Shown: positions 32,426 to 44,759 of the stretch, one piece after another
How the letters are laid out: each line of letters opens with the position of its first letter
Position numbering within the stretch: position 1 is the first letter of the stretch
NCBI GenBank assembly: GCA_973895155.1
Contig: OZ316898.1
Location: forward strand, 7,874,001-7,938,000
Source of the DNA: Marsupella aquatica
Lineage: Eukaryota > Marchantiophyta
Length of the DNA stretch: 64,000 nt
Direction: 5' to 3'
Notes under the pieces: generated by a model
What the model was told of the DNA's origin: nothing
The model's input: the letters and a program-made list of their open reading frames with translations, nothing else
The model's database searches: none
Made by a program: the position numbers and the translations under genes

Positions 32426-32946
32426 CACGGGTATTGAACTTTTATAATATAATAATGATATGAAGTCACTGCCTTTTTATTGCTGCTCTGTGCAAAGTGT
32501 GAACTAGGCAATCCCTCCTCTGATGAATATGCTTGGGTAAAAGTATATGATTATAATAATAGTGATATGATGTGTGTTTGTTACTTCACAAAAGGCTCAG
32601 ACAATCACCACTTGGAAGGTAATTGATTTTAGGGCTTCTATTCAAACTCCCTTGCAGCCCCTCCCGTTATCGTTCACTTTACAACTCCACCAAGTGTTTC
32701 AATTCGATGATAGATAGTTTTTTGGCTTTTAGTGTGATCTTGCCTTCATTGAGTCTCTTGTCCTTGTGGGATCTTGACTGTGGGCTCCCCTTGGTTTTCG
32801 TGTTATATATAAAATGATAGCTATGATATCACTCATTTTGACTCCTTCTCTGTGCCATGTGTGAACCCCAGCACTCAATAATCTCTCTTGTTTTTTGGCA
32901 GTGTAGTATATAAAATGATATGATATCAGTCATCTTCGACTCCTTT

Positions 32947-33177
32947 TCTGTGCCATATGTGAACTCCAGTAAACAATCCCTCTATGGTCTGATGAATGTG
33001 CTGCAGCGAGCAATGTCGTGCTCTCTGTGCCATGTGTGTACTCCAGTAAACAATCCCTCTATGGTCTGATGAATGTGCTGCAGCGAGCAATGTCGTGCTC
33101 TCTGTGCCATGTGTGTACTCCAGTAGACAATCTCTCTCTGGTCTGAGGAATGAGCTGGGGTGAGCAATGGCGTGCTG
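32947..33177. repeat. 77-bp tandem repeat, three copies
   Basis: Units start at 32947, 33024 and 33101 with TCTGTGCCAT, exactly 77 bases apart. Copies 1 and 2 are almost identical; copy 3 has several changes. A diverged partial unit lies upstream near 32850. The minus-strand frame through the repeats stays open because 77 bases rotate the frame; I read no real protein in it. Confidence 0.95.
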
Positions 33178-35371
33178 TGGCAAGCCATGTTTGTGCCAAC
33201 TCTGAGAGCACCAGAAGCATTTTTGGTACTCTCCATTATTCATGCTGTGGTCCCTCTGCAGCACTCTGCACGTTGCTCCAGCACCACCACAACAACGGCA
33301 CCTTCGGTACTGCATTACTGAAGGTATATATCACTGATTCCATTCAGCCTTGCTGTTGAAATTCTCGTTGAAATTCGAAAGGAACGTCGGTGGGATACAG
33401 CTAAGCCAGGTATTTTATCAATGCACTCTTATCCCGGTACGCGTGTACCTTAGTCGTAATTAGGTTCGTGCATGGAAATGGAATTAAAAACATTCTGCCG
33501 CCCAGCTGACAAATTCAATGTTTCAGACGGGGCCCGGAAATTATATATACACCGAAAATATCTCTATGAAAGCACTCATTTTCAGTGTGTATATAACTCT
33601 GAAATTAAAAAACTGAGAGGGGGGTAATGTTTTGGCCCTTGTGTTATTTCCTGGAATAAAAAGTAATTAACAAATACTGCCATAATTGCAGGACGGTAGT
33701 GTTGGGCCAGGAAGCCTAAAGTGGTGGTGGGTTTGGTGGGATGGAGGCATGTTACTATAGTCCTGAGGATCAAGTTTGAGCAATAATTAAACAATTTTTG
33801 AAACGGTGGGTCCATGTGACAAATGGGCAGTGTTTTTTTTTCAAGTTTCACTGCCCATTTGTTTTTGTGGGGTTTTAAGTGAAAATGAAAAAAACACTTA
33901 AATACATATGTTGGGATTATTCTAAGAATTTTGATGTGAAACATTGAATTATCAGTGTTTACCTCGTTCTTAAAGTGCGTACACAGGGCACTCATTATAA
34001 TTGAACAAGAAGCCTGCACAAATCTTGGGTAAGAATCTAGCTAGACTTTACCACTAGAAATATACGGGTTACTCAGTATGCTAGGCAGCTTTGAAAACCC
34101 CACAAAAAGAAATCACATCTTTTCGTATAACTGCACCTCATCCCTCACCACAGGCTCCCAAAATTTTGAATCTTTGCTCCTGCAATCTTCTACCCTATCC
34201 TCCAAAATGGTTAGATCGGAAACATTACCTAAACCTAAATTCCACTCTAGATTTGGAGGTTTCCTAAGCTTCAGCAGCTTTTGTCACTCAGACATTTTTT
34301 TGGTTAAAGTTGAAGTGACTGGATGCACCTAAGGCTCATTGGTTGCATAGTTTGAGGCTCATTTGGATCCCTTTAGTTAGGCTACCAATGGATTAATTGG
34401 AGGACTGGGAAAATAATGGGGTAGAGAAATGGGCATCAAAAGAGTGTTGGTCTAGAGTTTATCTTGAGAACAAGAAGTGGCCCCATTTTCCTTTTGGTCT
34501 GGAATTTATCAACAAGAAGTGGCCCTCCAGTTTGCTTTGGAGAAAGAAGTCACAAGTGCCGCCAACAACGTCTTGCAAAAGCCACCTTTAGAATTATGAC
34601 CAAAATGGCCCCATTACTTGCTCATAATGTAGCCAATTCTGTAGTAGTGGGAAAAGTGTTGGAAAGCCTAATGCTTAAAAGCTGTGGTGGTCCAGGCTCC
34701 TTGGTTTTCACACCTGCTGCCAACTTGTGTGTTGGCTTGCCCTGTTTCTGTTCTCCGGGAGGGCAGTGAAATCCATCTAATGCACACAACCAACATTCAC
34801 TTGATACGTTGAATAAAATCATTTCATGGATGATTAAGTTACTGGCATATCTATAATGGAAAGCTTTAATTGTTACGTACCTAGGTACTGCCAAGTCCTT
34901 TCAAAGGATTTCCACCTTGACCAAGAAGGAAACTCACTGTTTGCATTTTTGTGCAATATGAATTCCTTAGAGAAAATGCAAGCTCTTACTTACCATATAT
35001 ACACAGTTACTGGTGCAATGTACGTCATAGTGGAAAGTATGTACCTTGTCGATCTAGTAGTCAGTGTTCTCAAGAGCTTTACAATATTCTCGTCATTGCG
35101 GAGTATCTGACGTGAAAATGCATGATTGCCAGAGTTTAGGATTTTAGGTACCAAAACAAATAAAAACTTGTGCAGCATGTAGGAGGTTATAAGTAGTGAG
35201 ACCCGTAAGGTCCTAACCCCAGATCTCCAGCTATGCTTTTCTCATTGAGATGCTGCATATTTTTCTCAATGACATCCTTCTCCTTGCTACTGCCCTATTG
35301 GATGAAAGTCTAGCTTTAATTAGCGCAGACAAGGATGCATCTCTTTTGCATTTGAAGGACATCTATCAGGC
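33178..35371. other. intergenic, downstream of IFT54
   Basis: Contains the 3' flank of the minus-strand IFT54 gene. Short frames at 33582-34019 and 34622-34894 have no recognised domain. A brief direct repeat (ACAAGAAGTGGCCC) occurs near 34471 and 34512. Confidence 0.5.
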
Positions 35372-38300
35372 CTAACCAATCAACTTCTGATCATGCCCTC
35401 GACCACGCCTATTCGTCGAAACCCATCCACTTGCCAGTAACTGCAATTCTTCACTTTATTAATTAATGGAGTAGCTCACATGAAGAATTAAGGTATCTCA
35501 CTGAATGCAACATTAGATTCTGTTTGTGAGTTTGTACCTGAGCTTTGAACATTTTTATTTGTTGATTTTGCTGATTCATTTGCTCTTCCAGCTCAAAAAC
35601 TCTTCCTGATTGAGCTTGAAGCATGCCTTCTGTTACTCTATATTATAGCAACATCAAATGGTCTTCAGTTGACCACAAACAACACTTTCTAGTTGCTGAC
35701 AGTGAAGAAAATTGATAAAGTCCTCAGCATTTTCAAAGGCGCCCTTATGGACTTTCATTTTTTTGAACTCCGAGCTCTTCTTCTGGAAGTAACAACTATC
35801 ATGTTAAAAGGGCAACTTTAATAGATCACAAGTGACTTGAGGTGCATATGCAGTATTAGGATATACCAGCAAGACCCAAGCGTGGCAACTTGAAGTTACC
35901 AAAGTTTCTTATTACATCAAGAGCAGTGTTTGTCCTACTCACTTTTTTTGTTCCTCCAGTTTACTGCTGTGAAGGTCCCGTTCTTTTATCCAAAATTGAT
36001 ATTCTTTGCTCATGGTCTCCACATCCTCCTGAACACCAAAACAATAGAGAGGATTGTCCCACAAGCCTTCTAAGCATTTCAGTTTTAGAGTAAGGAAACA
36101 AGTTTGTAGGTTATTGCTCAAGCACTTTATGGGAACGCAAACATTAATTAACAGCATCAACATGTCTTTTTTATCAAATATAATAATAATGTTTAGCAAA
36201 TTTAGACATTGAGTGGCTTTCAAGTCAAAGCAGCTGATTTTGATGGGCTGTTACTTCTTCAAGTTGAGGTACATGAGCTCTATCAAATTCTATCAAAGTC
36301 AGGATGAAAAAGACCTGGAGATAGTCCATTGATTTCCCTAGCGGATTTGCTGTCTGGCACAAGGTTTGGACTGCTTCTTTCAGCTTTTGAATCTATGGTG
36401 CACACCACCACAAAACAAAAACAGGCTTATCTAAAGAAGCTGCAATTGCACATTTTGGTTGTTTTTGCACAGTACTGGTTGACGCATCCAAACTCAAATG
36501 TTGGATAGAAGTGTCTTGGAGAAATCCAAGCTATACTATACAAGATGGTTTGCTATGCTTGCATGTCAATAAACATGCTTTGAATATTGGGATGGCAAGG
36601 ATACATCAGGCTAGTACTCCATGGGAAAATAATAATAATAATAATAATACCTCCTCTGCTTTAGTTTGCTTTTCCTCTTTCTTGTCAAAGCTTCCTCTTA
36701 TTTGACCAAGAATTATTCCCGTTTGCCCATCCCTCTCTGCAACACTTTCCTGAAAATAAAACAAAATACGGCAGTTGAACACTACCATGAGTTATGAGGA
36801 GCTGTCTGGAAATCATCTACCATGATCCCCACATGATGCTTGAACTACTTATTCTTCAGAGGTTTAATTCTAACAAATTGAAGTGCCTTCAAGTACTGGA
36901 GATAGTCAACAAGGAAACACAATATCACTGGAACTCGGTGGGATGAATCTTCAGTCAATCCCATTCTTATATGAGATCTAGATAATGGCATCTGTGAAAA
37001 TGGACATGGCAGAGGGAAGGAAGTATGGAAGAAGATACCTCATCTTCAAACTTCTCTTTGCTCCCTAAAATGTCATGGACAAGTCGTTCTGCTCCCTTGA
37101 TGCTAAGTGTAGTCTACAAACACATGAACAATAGACATTTCATCACGAGCACAGTTGTTCTTAAGTTTTCTCAAACTGAGTCTTCTTACAAATGAAATTT
37201 GGCGACCACATCAAACCTGAGAAACACTATCTAAATGAAAAAGTTGATTGGAGGTTTTGTGGCGTTTCCTTGCTGACTATCTCCAGTACCTTTTGGCAAT
37301 CAGTATCCAGAACTAGCAGGGGTTTGACCATATAGTGAAGTAATTATTGAACTAAGGATGTAGGTCCAGGTTCAACCTCTTGGACGACTTGAGGTGGGAG
37401 GAGAATGGGCATATCATCGTGCTCATCTTCATCCTTCAATTCATTGTCAAGTAGAATATTGGGTTTTCTACCACTCTGCATCCTAAAACAAAGCAACATT
37501 CTCCGTAAGTAAGCCATTCCTGCTTCAACTGTCTTTGAGCTGGTTGCTCCAATATCTCAAATATAACTTACTTTTTAGTATGCTAACAAAACACACAGTT
37601 TGCAACACTTCTTAATCAAGGATGATACTTGTCATATGTCAACAAACATACGCTGAAGTTGGCCTCTCCATACTTGTTCCTTGCATAAACTTAGCCCCTC
37701 CCTGCTCATCAGGACGTATATAAGATCCAATGTCAAGTTCTGGTGACATTTTGGGAGAAAGCCTTAGTAATGTCTTTCCTTGTTGGATCCTAGCATCATT
37801 CATCTTTCTTCCAAACCATGCTAAAAAGTGCTCATATGGGTGCTGGTATAATCTCAATGCTCAAATACTTTTGATGGATTATAGCAGCTTAGTTGCACAG
37901 AACTGTCATTAAAGATCTAGTGATTCAACTGGACAAAATGTCCCAAGCCAGGAGAATCACAAATAATTCCATTACCTTTTCAAAACTGCATCTTGCAGTT
38001 GGAGGAGCTTTCCTTGCAGAGAGTGGCCTTGGTTCCACTTTGGGCGCAACTCTGTCAACCATAGGAGGTGTCTTTTCTCGTAGTGTTGCATTATCTGTGC
38101 GCTTTTCATCCCTTGCACTAGTATCCATCAAGACTAGAGGGGCTTCTACAAGATCCACTATACTACATAAGTAACTTTGTTGGAAAGGTAAATATGATAT
38201 ATATACTCAGTGACTGCAATTACCCACCACCACAGAACCCTCCACTAGAAGCCAGGGCAAATTAAACATCGTATTGTGGATCAAATCATGTAAAAGTTTC

Positions 38301-41300
38301 TTGTACTCGGCTTGCACTAGTTTTGCACCTAATATTGAACATGAACATGCACAAGTTCAGCCAAGCATTAGTGTCAAAGAAAATACTATTGTACCTTGAC
38401 AAGTTGGTGACCTGACAGACATATTGACCTCCCCCTGCTTCTGGAAGATTGCTTTTGCTTCATCTTCAGAATCATCATTGATATCCCCTGATGGAGCAAG
38501 AGGATGGGTGAATTGGCTTATGTTTTGTTGCATTCGTGATTGGTGAATCAAGGGAGAAACATTTAATAACGGCTCTTCATAATACTATGAGAGTAGAACA
38601 ACATGACTACTAATTCTATGTTGACATACCTACCATTTTTTATAAGTGCAGCATTGGATGACCTTGCTTCCTCTGCATTGCAAGAGATTGTGTGAGGCAC
38701 CACATCTGAAGGGGATGGTTCCCTCATGCCACCGCTCTTTGATGTTGCACTCCCAAATTTGGATTGTTGGTTTCCTGCAGATCTGCTTACTGTAGGCTCA
38801 TTGTGATGTCTCCTTGTTGCTGAAATCTCTTTGGAACCTGTTTTATGATTATCAGAGGACATGACTGACTGCTGTTGCAATTGAGAACTTTTTGGGTTTG
38901 ACATATTTCCGTGTAAAGTTGTAGATTGTGATTCATGCATCTGAGAAGATTTGGCAGGTGACTTTGAGGATACTCCATTGGTAGGACTAGCTTGCTTGGA
39001 TGACTTCTTTGAAACTTTTGGCAATTTATCTCGTTGCTCTAAAGACCCACAGGAATTTTGTTCAAATTTTGAACCAGGTATTCCACAGGAGGGTGTTGTC
39101 TCTAACGGTACATTAATCTGTTCTCTCTTTGTGTTTTGGGTCAAGGCCTTTTTTGTGGGGCTATGGTGTTTTGTTGTTGTGGAATATTCTTGAGATGCTT
39201 CTAGAGGTTGTTGCAGCGGTAGAGGAGATTGAGAAAACCTTGGAGACATCATTTCTTTCAACCTGGAAGACAACAGAAGAGAATAATTTCAAATTCTTCT
39301 TCATGTAAGTCTGTTCAAATTCAAAAACAACTTTGGTTTGTACAATATGGGAAAGAATGGGAGCAATGTTTAAGAATAGAAGCAAAAATATATTTCCTGT
39401 AGAAATCAGCCAAGCTGAACTGAAACATCAAAGAGCTTGAATCGTTTTAAATCGATGAGGCTCATTTTGGTGGATTGCAATAGAAGGAACCCAATTTGCT
39501 TCTGTTGCAATCCACCAATTTGCTCAAGCCATTTTGCCGACTTGAACATAAAATAGCAACAACAGAGGTAGGCAAAATGGCTAGTAACAATGACATTGAT
39601 TTTATATTTTTGCAAAACTAGCCAGAGTGCCTTTTTGAGCAAAAATAGACGTGGGGACATTCAGAGCCTACCGTGCCACAATCCCTGTTTCCCACCCCAC
39701 CCAACTTCAGTAAATTGCACCCCAGTCCCAGTCATGGTCTAGAGACTTCACTCTAGACCATAGGCCCTGAAAATAGCTTCAGATTGCAACTATATGGCTA
39801 GATTTAATTCTTGAACTTCGTGAGAATTTGACCTTATTGAAGCAAGTAACTAAGTATAAGCTCAAGTTTGATACTAGCATGCAGGTGTGAGAAAGGGATC
39901 CCTTGAATCGAGGAAGCTTTTGTGAATCAGAGATGGACCACAATTATAAAAGACAAATTTGCAGGCCAGGTACATACAATTGAATCCACTGAGTTCCTCC
40001 TTGACCAGGTGGAGGTTGCTTCCCTCCTGCTAGCACGCTGGTCACTGCTCTATTGGATGCTTCTTTGTCCAACATGGTGGCAGCTGCTAGCATCTGCCAC
40101 ACCCGAACCATTCTCCATGAAAACATTTTCTAATTAGGACTATATTTTCTCTTTCCCCAGTTTTTGAGTAAATTGCACCTTAAGTGTCATGGCTTTGATG
40201 TGTCTATTCAGGAGAAGGAGTTATTTACACTCATTCAACCAAGGGATGCCTGTGTCAAGACTGGAAATTGGAGCCTTCAATGAATGCATCTCACCTTACT
40301 TGCAACTAATATGACTGCAATTTAATTCACTTTTGGGACACTAGCTTTGTTTGTGAGGCACCCATAGTTTAAGGACAAAAAGGTCAATGCCTGGAGAAAG
40401 GTGTTGGTTTGCTCAGGCTCCAATCCTGCAATGATCTACAAGGGCACAAATGTCAGCCAATGGAGCTGAATTTGACATGGTCCACATATTGGATTCTGCT
40501 CATTTTTGTGAAAACAATTTTTGGCTTGCTCTTAGGAGGGATGGGCAACAAGGATGAATGGCTGAGAGAAACAGCAATGCTCAACAAGAGGTTAATTTGT
40601 TTTATATCCACTTAAAATAATGTTTTTTGGTGGGTGGCACTGCAACACCCTTTTAAGCAGGAAAGATTGTGTGCAATGACATTTACCTTCAATGGCCGTG
40701 CAGGAACACTAGCACGGAGAGTGATCCCAACACAGTCAATGATCTTTTGTAGGTACATAACTTTGCTTTCTTTGTCCTGCAAAAGAAAAATAAAGTTGGA
40801 ATCAGCCTTACAATAGCTCTTGTTAGTGGATTGTTCCAAAGTATATAAAGCTCGCATTCCTTTCATGAAGAAGAATGAAAGGTACGTAAATTTGAGACCA
40901 GATTTGTTTAAGCACTCACTGTGGGATGTTGATGTCTTCATCTAATTCAGTTTTATTGGAAGGAGTTTCACCTTTATATTGGTTGAGGTAAGCTCCTCAC
41001 GGGTGTATAGTCCCTTTGCATATCCAGTCTGGCGGCATGCCTGTTACATAGAACGACCAAAGCAAAAGCACCAAAACAAAGTTAAGCAGCTCATATGGAC
41101 ATAATAGAAACTTCAGCATAATATTGATCAGTATGCAATAAAGATGCGACAGAACATCATCCATACATCAGTTAATTAAACCCCCAACAGCTAGATAGAT
41201 CATTCTACTTTGTCATTTTCATGAGGCAATGCACAAACTTCATCTGGTTTGGCAACCTTTCAGATTTCTAGAACATTTTAGAACTCATCGAGATCAATGA

Positions 41301-41778
41301 TTTGTCAATAAAATCAAGCATATAATGAAATTGATATACACTCTTGGCTTCCATGCAGTAGGTCTTCAATGTAAACAATTGTTTGGTGACAATACATTTG
41401 CGTTACATAGCATCCTTTTTTGTTTGAGTTTGCACAGCAGACTTTGGAAACCATCATTAAGTACAACAAAGAGAGTTGTTTGGTTGCATCAAAGTAAACC
41501 CCCAATAAAAGTTGCAAAATTCAGGCAAGTATGCTTCGAACTCGTTGAGAGTGCTTTGCTACCATGTGTAATTCACTGAAAACTTCAATCTGATGTCCAA
41601 TTGATAATCGAAATTTATTAGGTAGAAGAGATAACGAGAGATTGTACACCTCCGAAATGACATCATGCAAGAAGCGAAAAGGAGGCTTCTTGAGGAGTGC
41701 ATCGGTCAACTTGGGGCGTTTCACTATGGGAATCTCTCCTTGTAGCACTCTTTGGGTGGTCTCCCAATATTCACCCAT
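35372..41778 (-). CDS. IFT54: intraflagellar transport protein 54 (TRAF3IP1/MIP-T3 family)
   Basis: A subunit of the IFT-B complex that carries cargo along flagellar axonemes; IFT54 also binds tubulin and links to motors. Seventeen exons on the minus strand: 41778-41650, 41040-40972, 40776-40687, 40435-40391, 40093-39978, 39262-38634, 38574-38395, 38328-38224, 38157-37976, 37842-37652, 37482-37377, 37113-37039, 36749-36651, 36392-36315, 36028-35943, 35637-35538 and 35440-35372; about 782 residues. The N-terminal CH-like domain has KKPPFRFLHDVI, GYAKGLYTREEL and AGLEPEQTN. The long middle is polar and basic, with a PLSARKAPP segment typical of the family. The C-terminus has ERLVHDILGSKEKFE, LCQTANPLGKSMDYLQ and a coiled coil. 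Intron 4 starts GC, not GT. Ends of exons 5 and 11, the acceptor of exon 10 and the last exon are the least certain. Start ATG is 41778. Confidence 0.9.
36627..36649. repeat. AAT trinucleotide microsatellite at an IFT54 splice donor
   Basis: A run of about seven AAT units lies directly inside the intron after the donor of IFT54 exon 13 (donor at 36650-36649). Length changes would lie next to, but not in, the donor. Confidence 0.85.
39467..39518. repeat. short near-perfect hairpin inside IFT54 intron 5
   Basis: The 20-base arms at 39467-39486 and 39499-39518 are inverted copies with one mismatch and a 12-base loop. The arm length and near-perfect pairing suggest a small inverted-repeat element; the loop and stem are too short for a typical plant microRNA precursor. 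Confidence 0.8.
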
Positions 41779-44759
41779 CTCCGTTGCCAAACTCGGGGAA
41801 TCCTGCCCTTCCTATTCTCTCCTTCGAGGAATTTATTCAATCTCCTTTCTGTATGACAAATGCGATCTCCAATTCAGAAGAGAATCATAGCCTAGACATA
41901 CTAGAAACTTCAGCAGTAAGCTACACATTTTTCCACCACATTTCTAACGAGTACATCTTCCTCCCTCTCATCGAAGATTAATTCTCTTAGTTTGCATGCA
42001 TATGCCACTTCCCACAAATTGTGATTCTCTAATGTTTCAAGGTGTTAATCATTGAAGCACACGAGAGGCTTAGAGTATTTTAAGAGTGGACTACTTTAAT
42101 ACTTGCAATTGAACACCTTCCTAACGGGGCATCGATTTATGTGCATTTATGGACATGTGAGTCCAAGCAATGTGCATGTACACCCAAATGCTATGCCGTA
42201 TTTTGATGGTTGTACTATGCAGATTCTGGAAGGACAAAAGGATTGAATGTACAGTTATTCCTTCTTGGGCAACTGTACCAGAATGTTGTGCCCCGAAGAA
42301 TCTCCCACCATTGTTCCGTGTATCAAAGGTGAGATGGCACTTTGTCATCGAGAAGTGGATGACTAACAGGGCGAGTCTAGGTGTGCAGCGTTGCCCTAAA
42401 ACGAAAAATGTTAATGTTCGACCTCCACGATTTGGTAAGAGTATGACAGCTCCGGAGTGAAGGGAGCTATATTTTTGGTAAAGTTGCAGGTCACTGCGAG
42501 TGTTCCCATCGGTGACAGCCAAGCTGTAGATGATGGCCGATGACCCTTGACAACCGAGGTAGAGTGTATTGAGCTGCTTGTGCCCATTGTGAAGAGGCCA
42601 AACGCTCTGGAACAATGTTCAAATCTCCTAAAACATGCCAGGAATATTGGCCATGCTTCTTTCACTTTGCTTGGTGAGCAAAGACGAGGACAAATTTCAA
42701 ATCCGATAGATGTTAGATTGACTCTTCTGTCAAAGTGGGGTTCCATAAGTACTTTCTTGGACGGTAGATGGTCGATCGGTTGGCTGAGAATTCGTCAATT
42801 GAATTGGGGCACCTTCACAGTTGGAATGCAGTTGGTACATATCAACTGTACGAGAGGAAAAACAGAGGGAATCAAAAGTTGGGAAACCAAATTTGCCAAA
42901 CCAACAAAAAGTCCTGGTGATCAAGAAGTAGGAAATAGTTCTTCCTTGGATTTCTAGGGGTTTCAATCACCGACTACGGTTTCTCATGCACAGTGGGATG
43001 GGTCTCCCCATGTATGCGTGGATGACATGTCCCACAGGGATGGTTTAGATCTGATCACCGAAGGATGCATATAGTTTGAGGTATCCATCATGTTGCGAAG
43101 GGATAGCATGGGCAATTTCGAACCAAAAGTAAGCGTCCAATTTCTGCAGTTCTAAACATTCGGATCAAGATTTGTTTCAAACAAATTTGAATATGGCGTT
43201 GAAGAGCATGGGACCTTGGTTTTAGAGCCCGAGAGCAGATACCGGACCCTTGGGGCTGGACAGTAATATCTAATAGGCCTACTCCTCCCTTCCCGCTGTG
43301 AGAAAAGTATCGTCAAACTCCCTGGGTGCCTTTAATGGATGTGTATTGCACTCCAAATGAATTCAATGATCGGATGTTAGAGCTCTTTAAGCTCCCTAGC
43401 AATCTTTGGAACAAGGTGAGAGTGTACGAAATTCAGGCAGCAAGAATGTCATTAGCACTGAGAATTCTACCTTGCAATGTGAGAATTTTGGTAGCCCAGT
43501 TTTGTAGCGACCGTTGCTGAAGCTTGGTAACCAACTCTGCATGAATATTTCGCACGTCCATGCCTTGTGAAAATGCAAGCCCAGGACGTTTCAATAGTTG
43601 GTCTTGATCTTTCTAGTGCCAAGCTAGTACGTCCAGTTCTTGCAGCTCGGGTGTCGAAAAATTCCAGCATGCATTCTAACTTTTGCCATTGTATCACTAG
43701 GCCAGTTGCATCCTAGTAAGGTTGAAGTGGTACCTTGGTGTTATGCAGAAAGGTGTCGGCTTCGAAAGTGAGATGTGTATGATCAGCCGATCTAGATGTA
43801 AGTTTCAGATAAGGAGTCCCTGAAATCAAATCTTTTCTTCGCGCATCTTGAACAATTGAGTGAGAGCTTTTGCCACACAAAGAACAATTAGAGGGGTTAG
43901 TGGACTTCCATGGATGAGGGACTGCAAAATTGGGGTTTAATGGAGGGATCTTTTGCAGGGTGGGTATCTCGTTAGAAAAAAATAACCACACCACGAATAA
44001 CACAAAAGGTAGGGATGTGAAGTAATGGGACATGTTGGCAAAATATCCTGCATCCCCAAACAACTAAAACGGGCAAACAAAACTAAACCTTCACAATCAC
44101 CTCACACTCACGAAACGGTTAGGCTGGAGAGGATGCAGACAACCCTCTAGGTCTGAAGTTCAACTCCCCCCTCGTCCCTAAACTGTGTGTTAGTGGGGGA
44201 AGTGTCGATCCCCAAGTTAATTCAGAGAAGAAAAAAGGACCCAACCAAGATGCAATAAAAACCCAAGAAACAAATAGGCCAAATAAGCGTTCAAGGATAC
44301 AAGGGATGACAGCAAAATGAACCCGAAAATACCATAAAGCGAGTAGGGCAGGGAGATTTTACTAGCAACTGTAGCTAACGTAGCAAGGTGTTTAGTGGCT
44401 GAGCTGTCTACAACAATTTAATCGAGGACGAGAGTGCCCCAGCTAATTATCATGTCATTCACACCTCCCGCACCCTAATTCATGCTCCAGAGACACTACT
44501 CGTCTTCGCTGTTTACTAACAATGCAACGACTAAGTTTCGACATTCTGAACATTTACCGGAGGATCAACTCCAACGCCTGGTGAAATTCACATTTCGTAA
44601 CATATGTACAGATCACGTCCTCTACAAAATGGGACCATATACTGCCGAGGGTACTCAACAGCTGCATTCCATCACCGCAGTTATCTTTACGTACGGGAGT
44701 CAACAGATGCATGCTAAAAAGACATCAAAAATTATGATAAAATCAGGGGATGTACTCTT
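41779..44759. other. intergenic; possible worn gene remnant at about 42170-43700
   Basis: The IFT54 promoter should lie just right of 41778. Between 42121 and 43700 the minus strand carries several adjoining open stretches (42615-42121, 42746-42411, 42966-42730, 43697-43467) with normal amino-acid composition but repeated frame changes and stops. This looks like an old coding sequence or processed gene, possibly F-box/kelch-like, but I cannot name a motif, so no gene is called. Confidence 0.35.

Noticed and set aside
34622-34894. Minus-strand frame with several Cys and His
   Set aside because: It looked like a zinc-binding fragment at first, but the spacing matches no known finger and the frame is short.
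35690-35790. Extra IFT54 exon coding KKSSEFKKMKVHK
   Set aside because: It has an acceptor-like start, but the phase does not fit exon 15, while exon 16 joins exon 15 perfectly without it.
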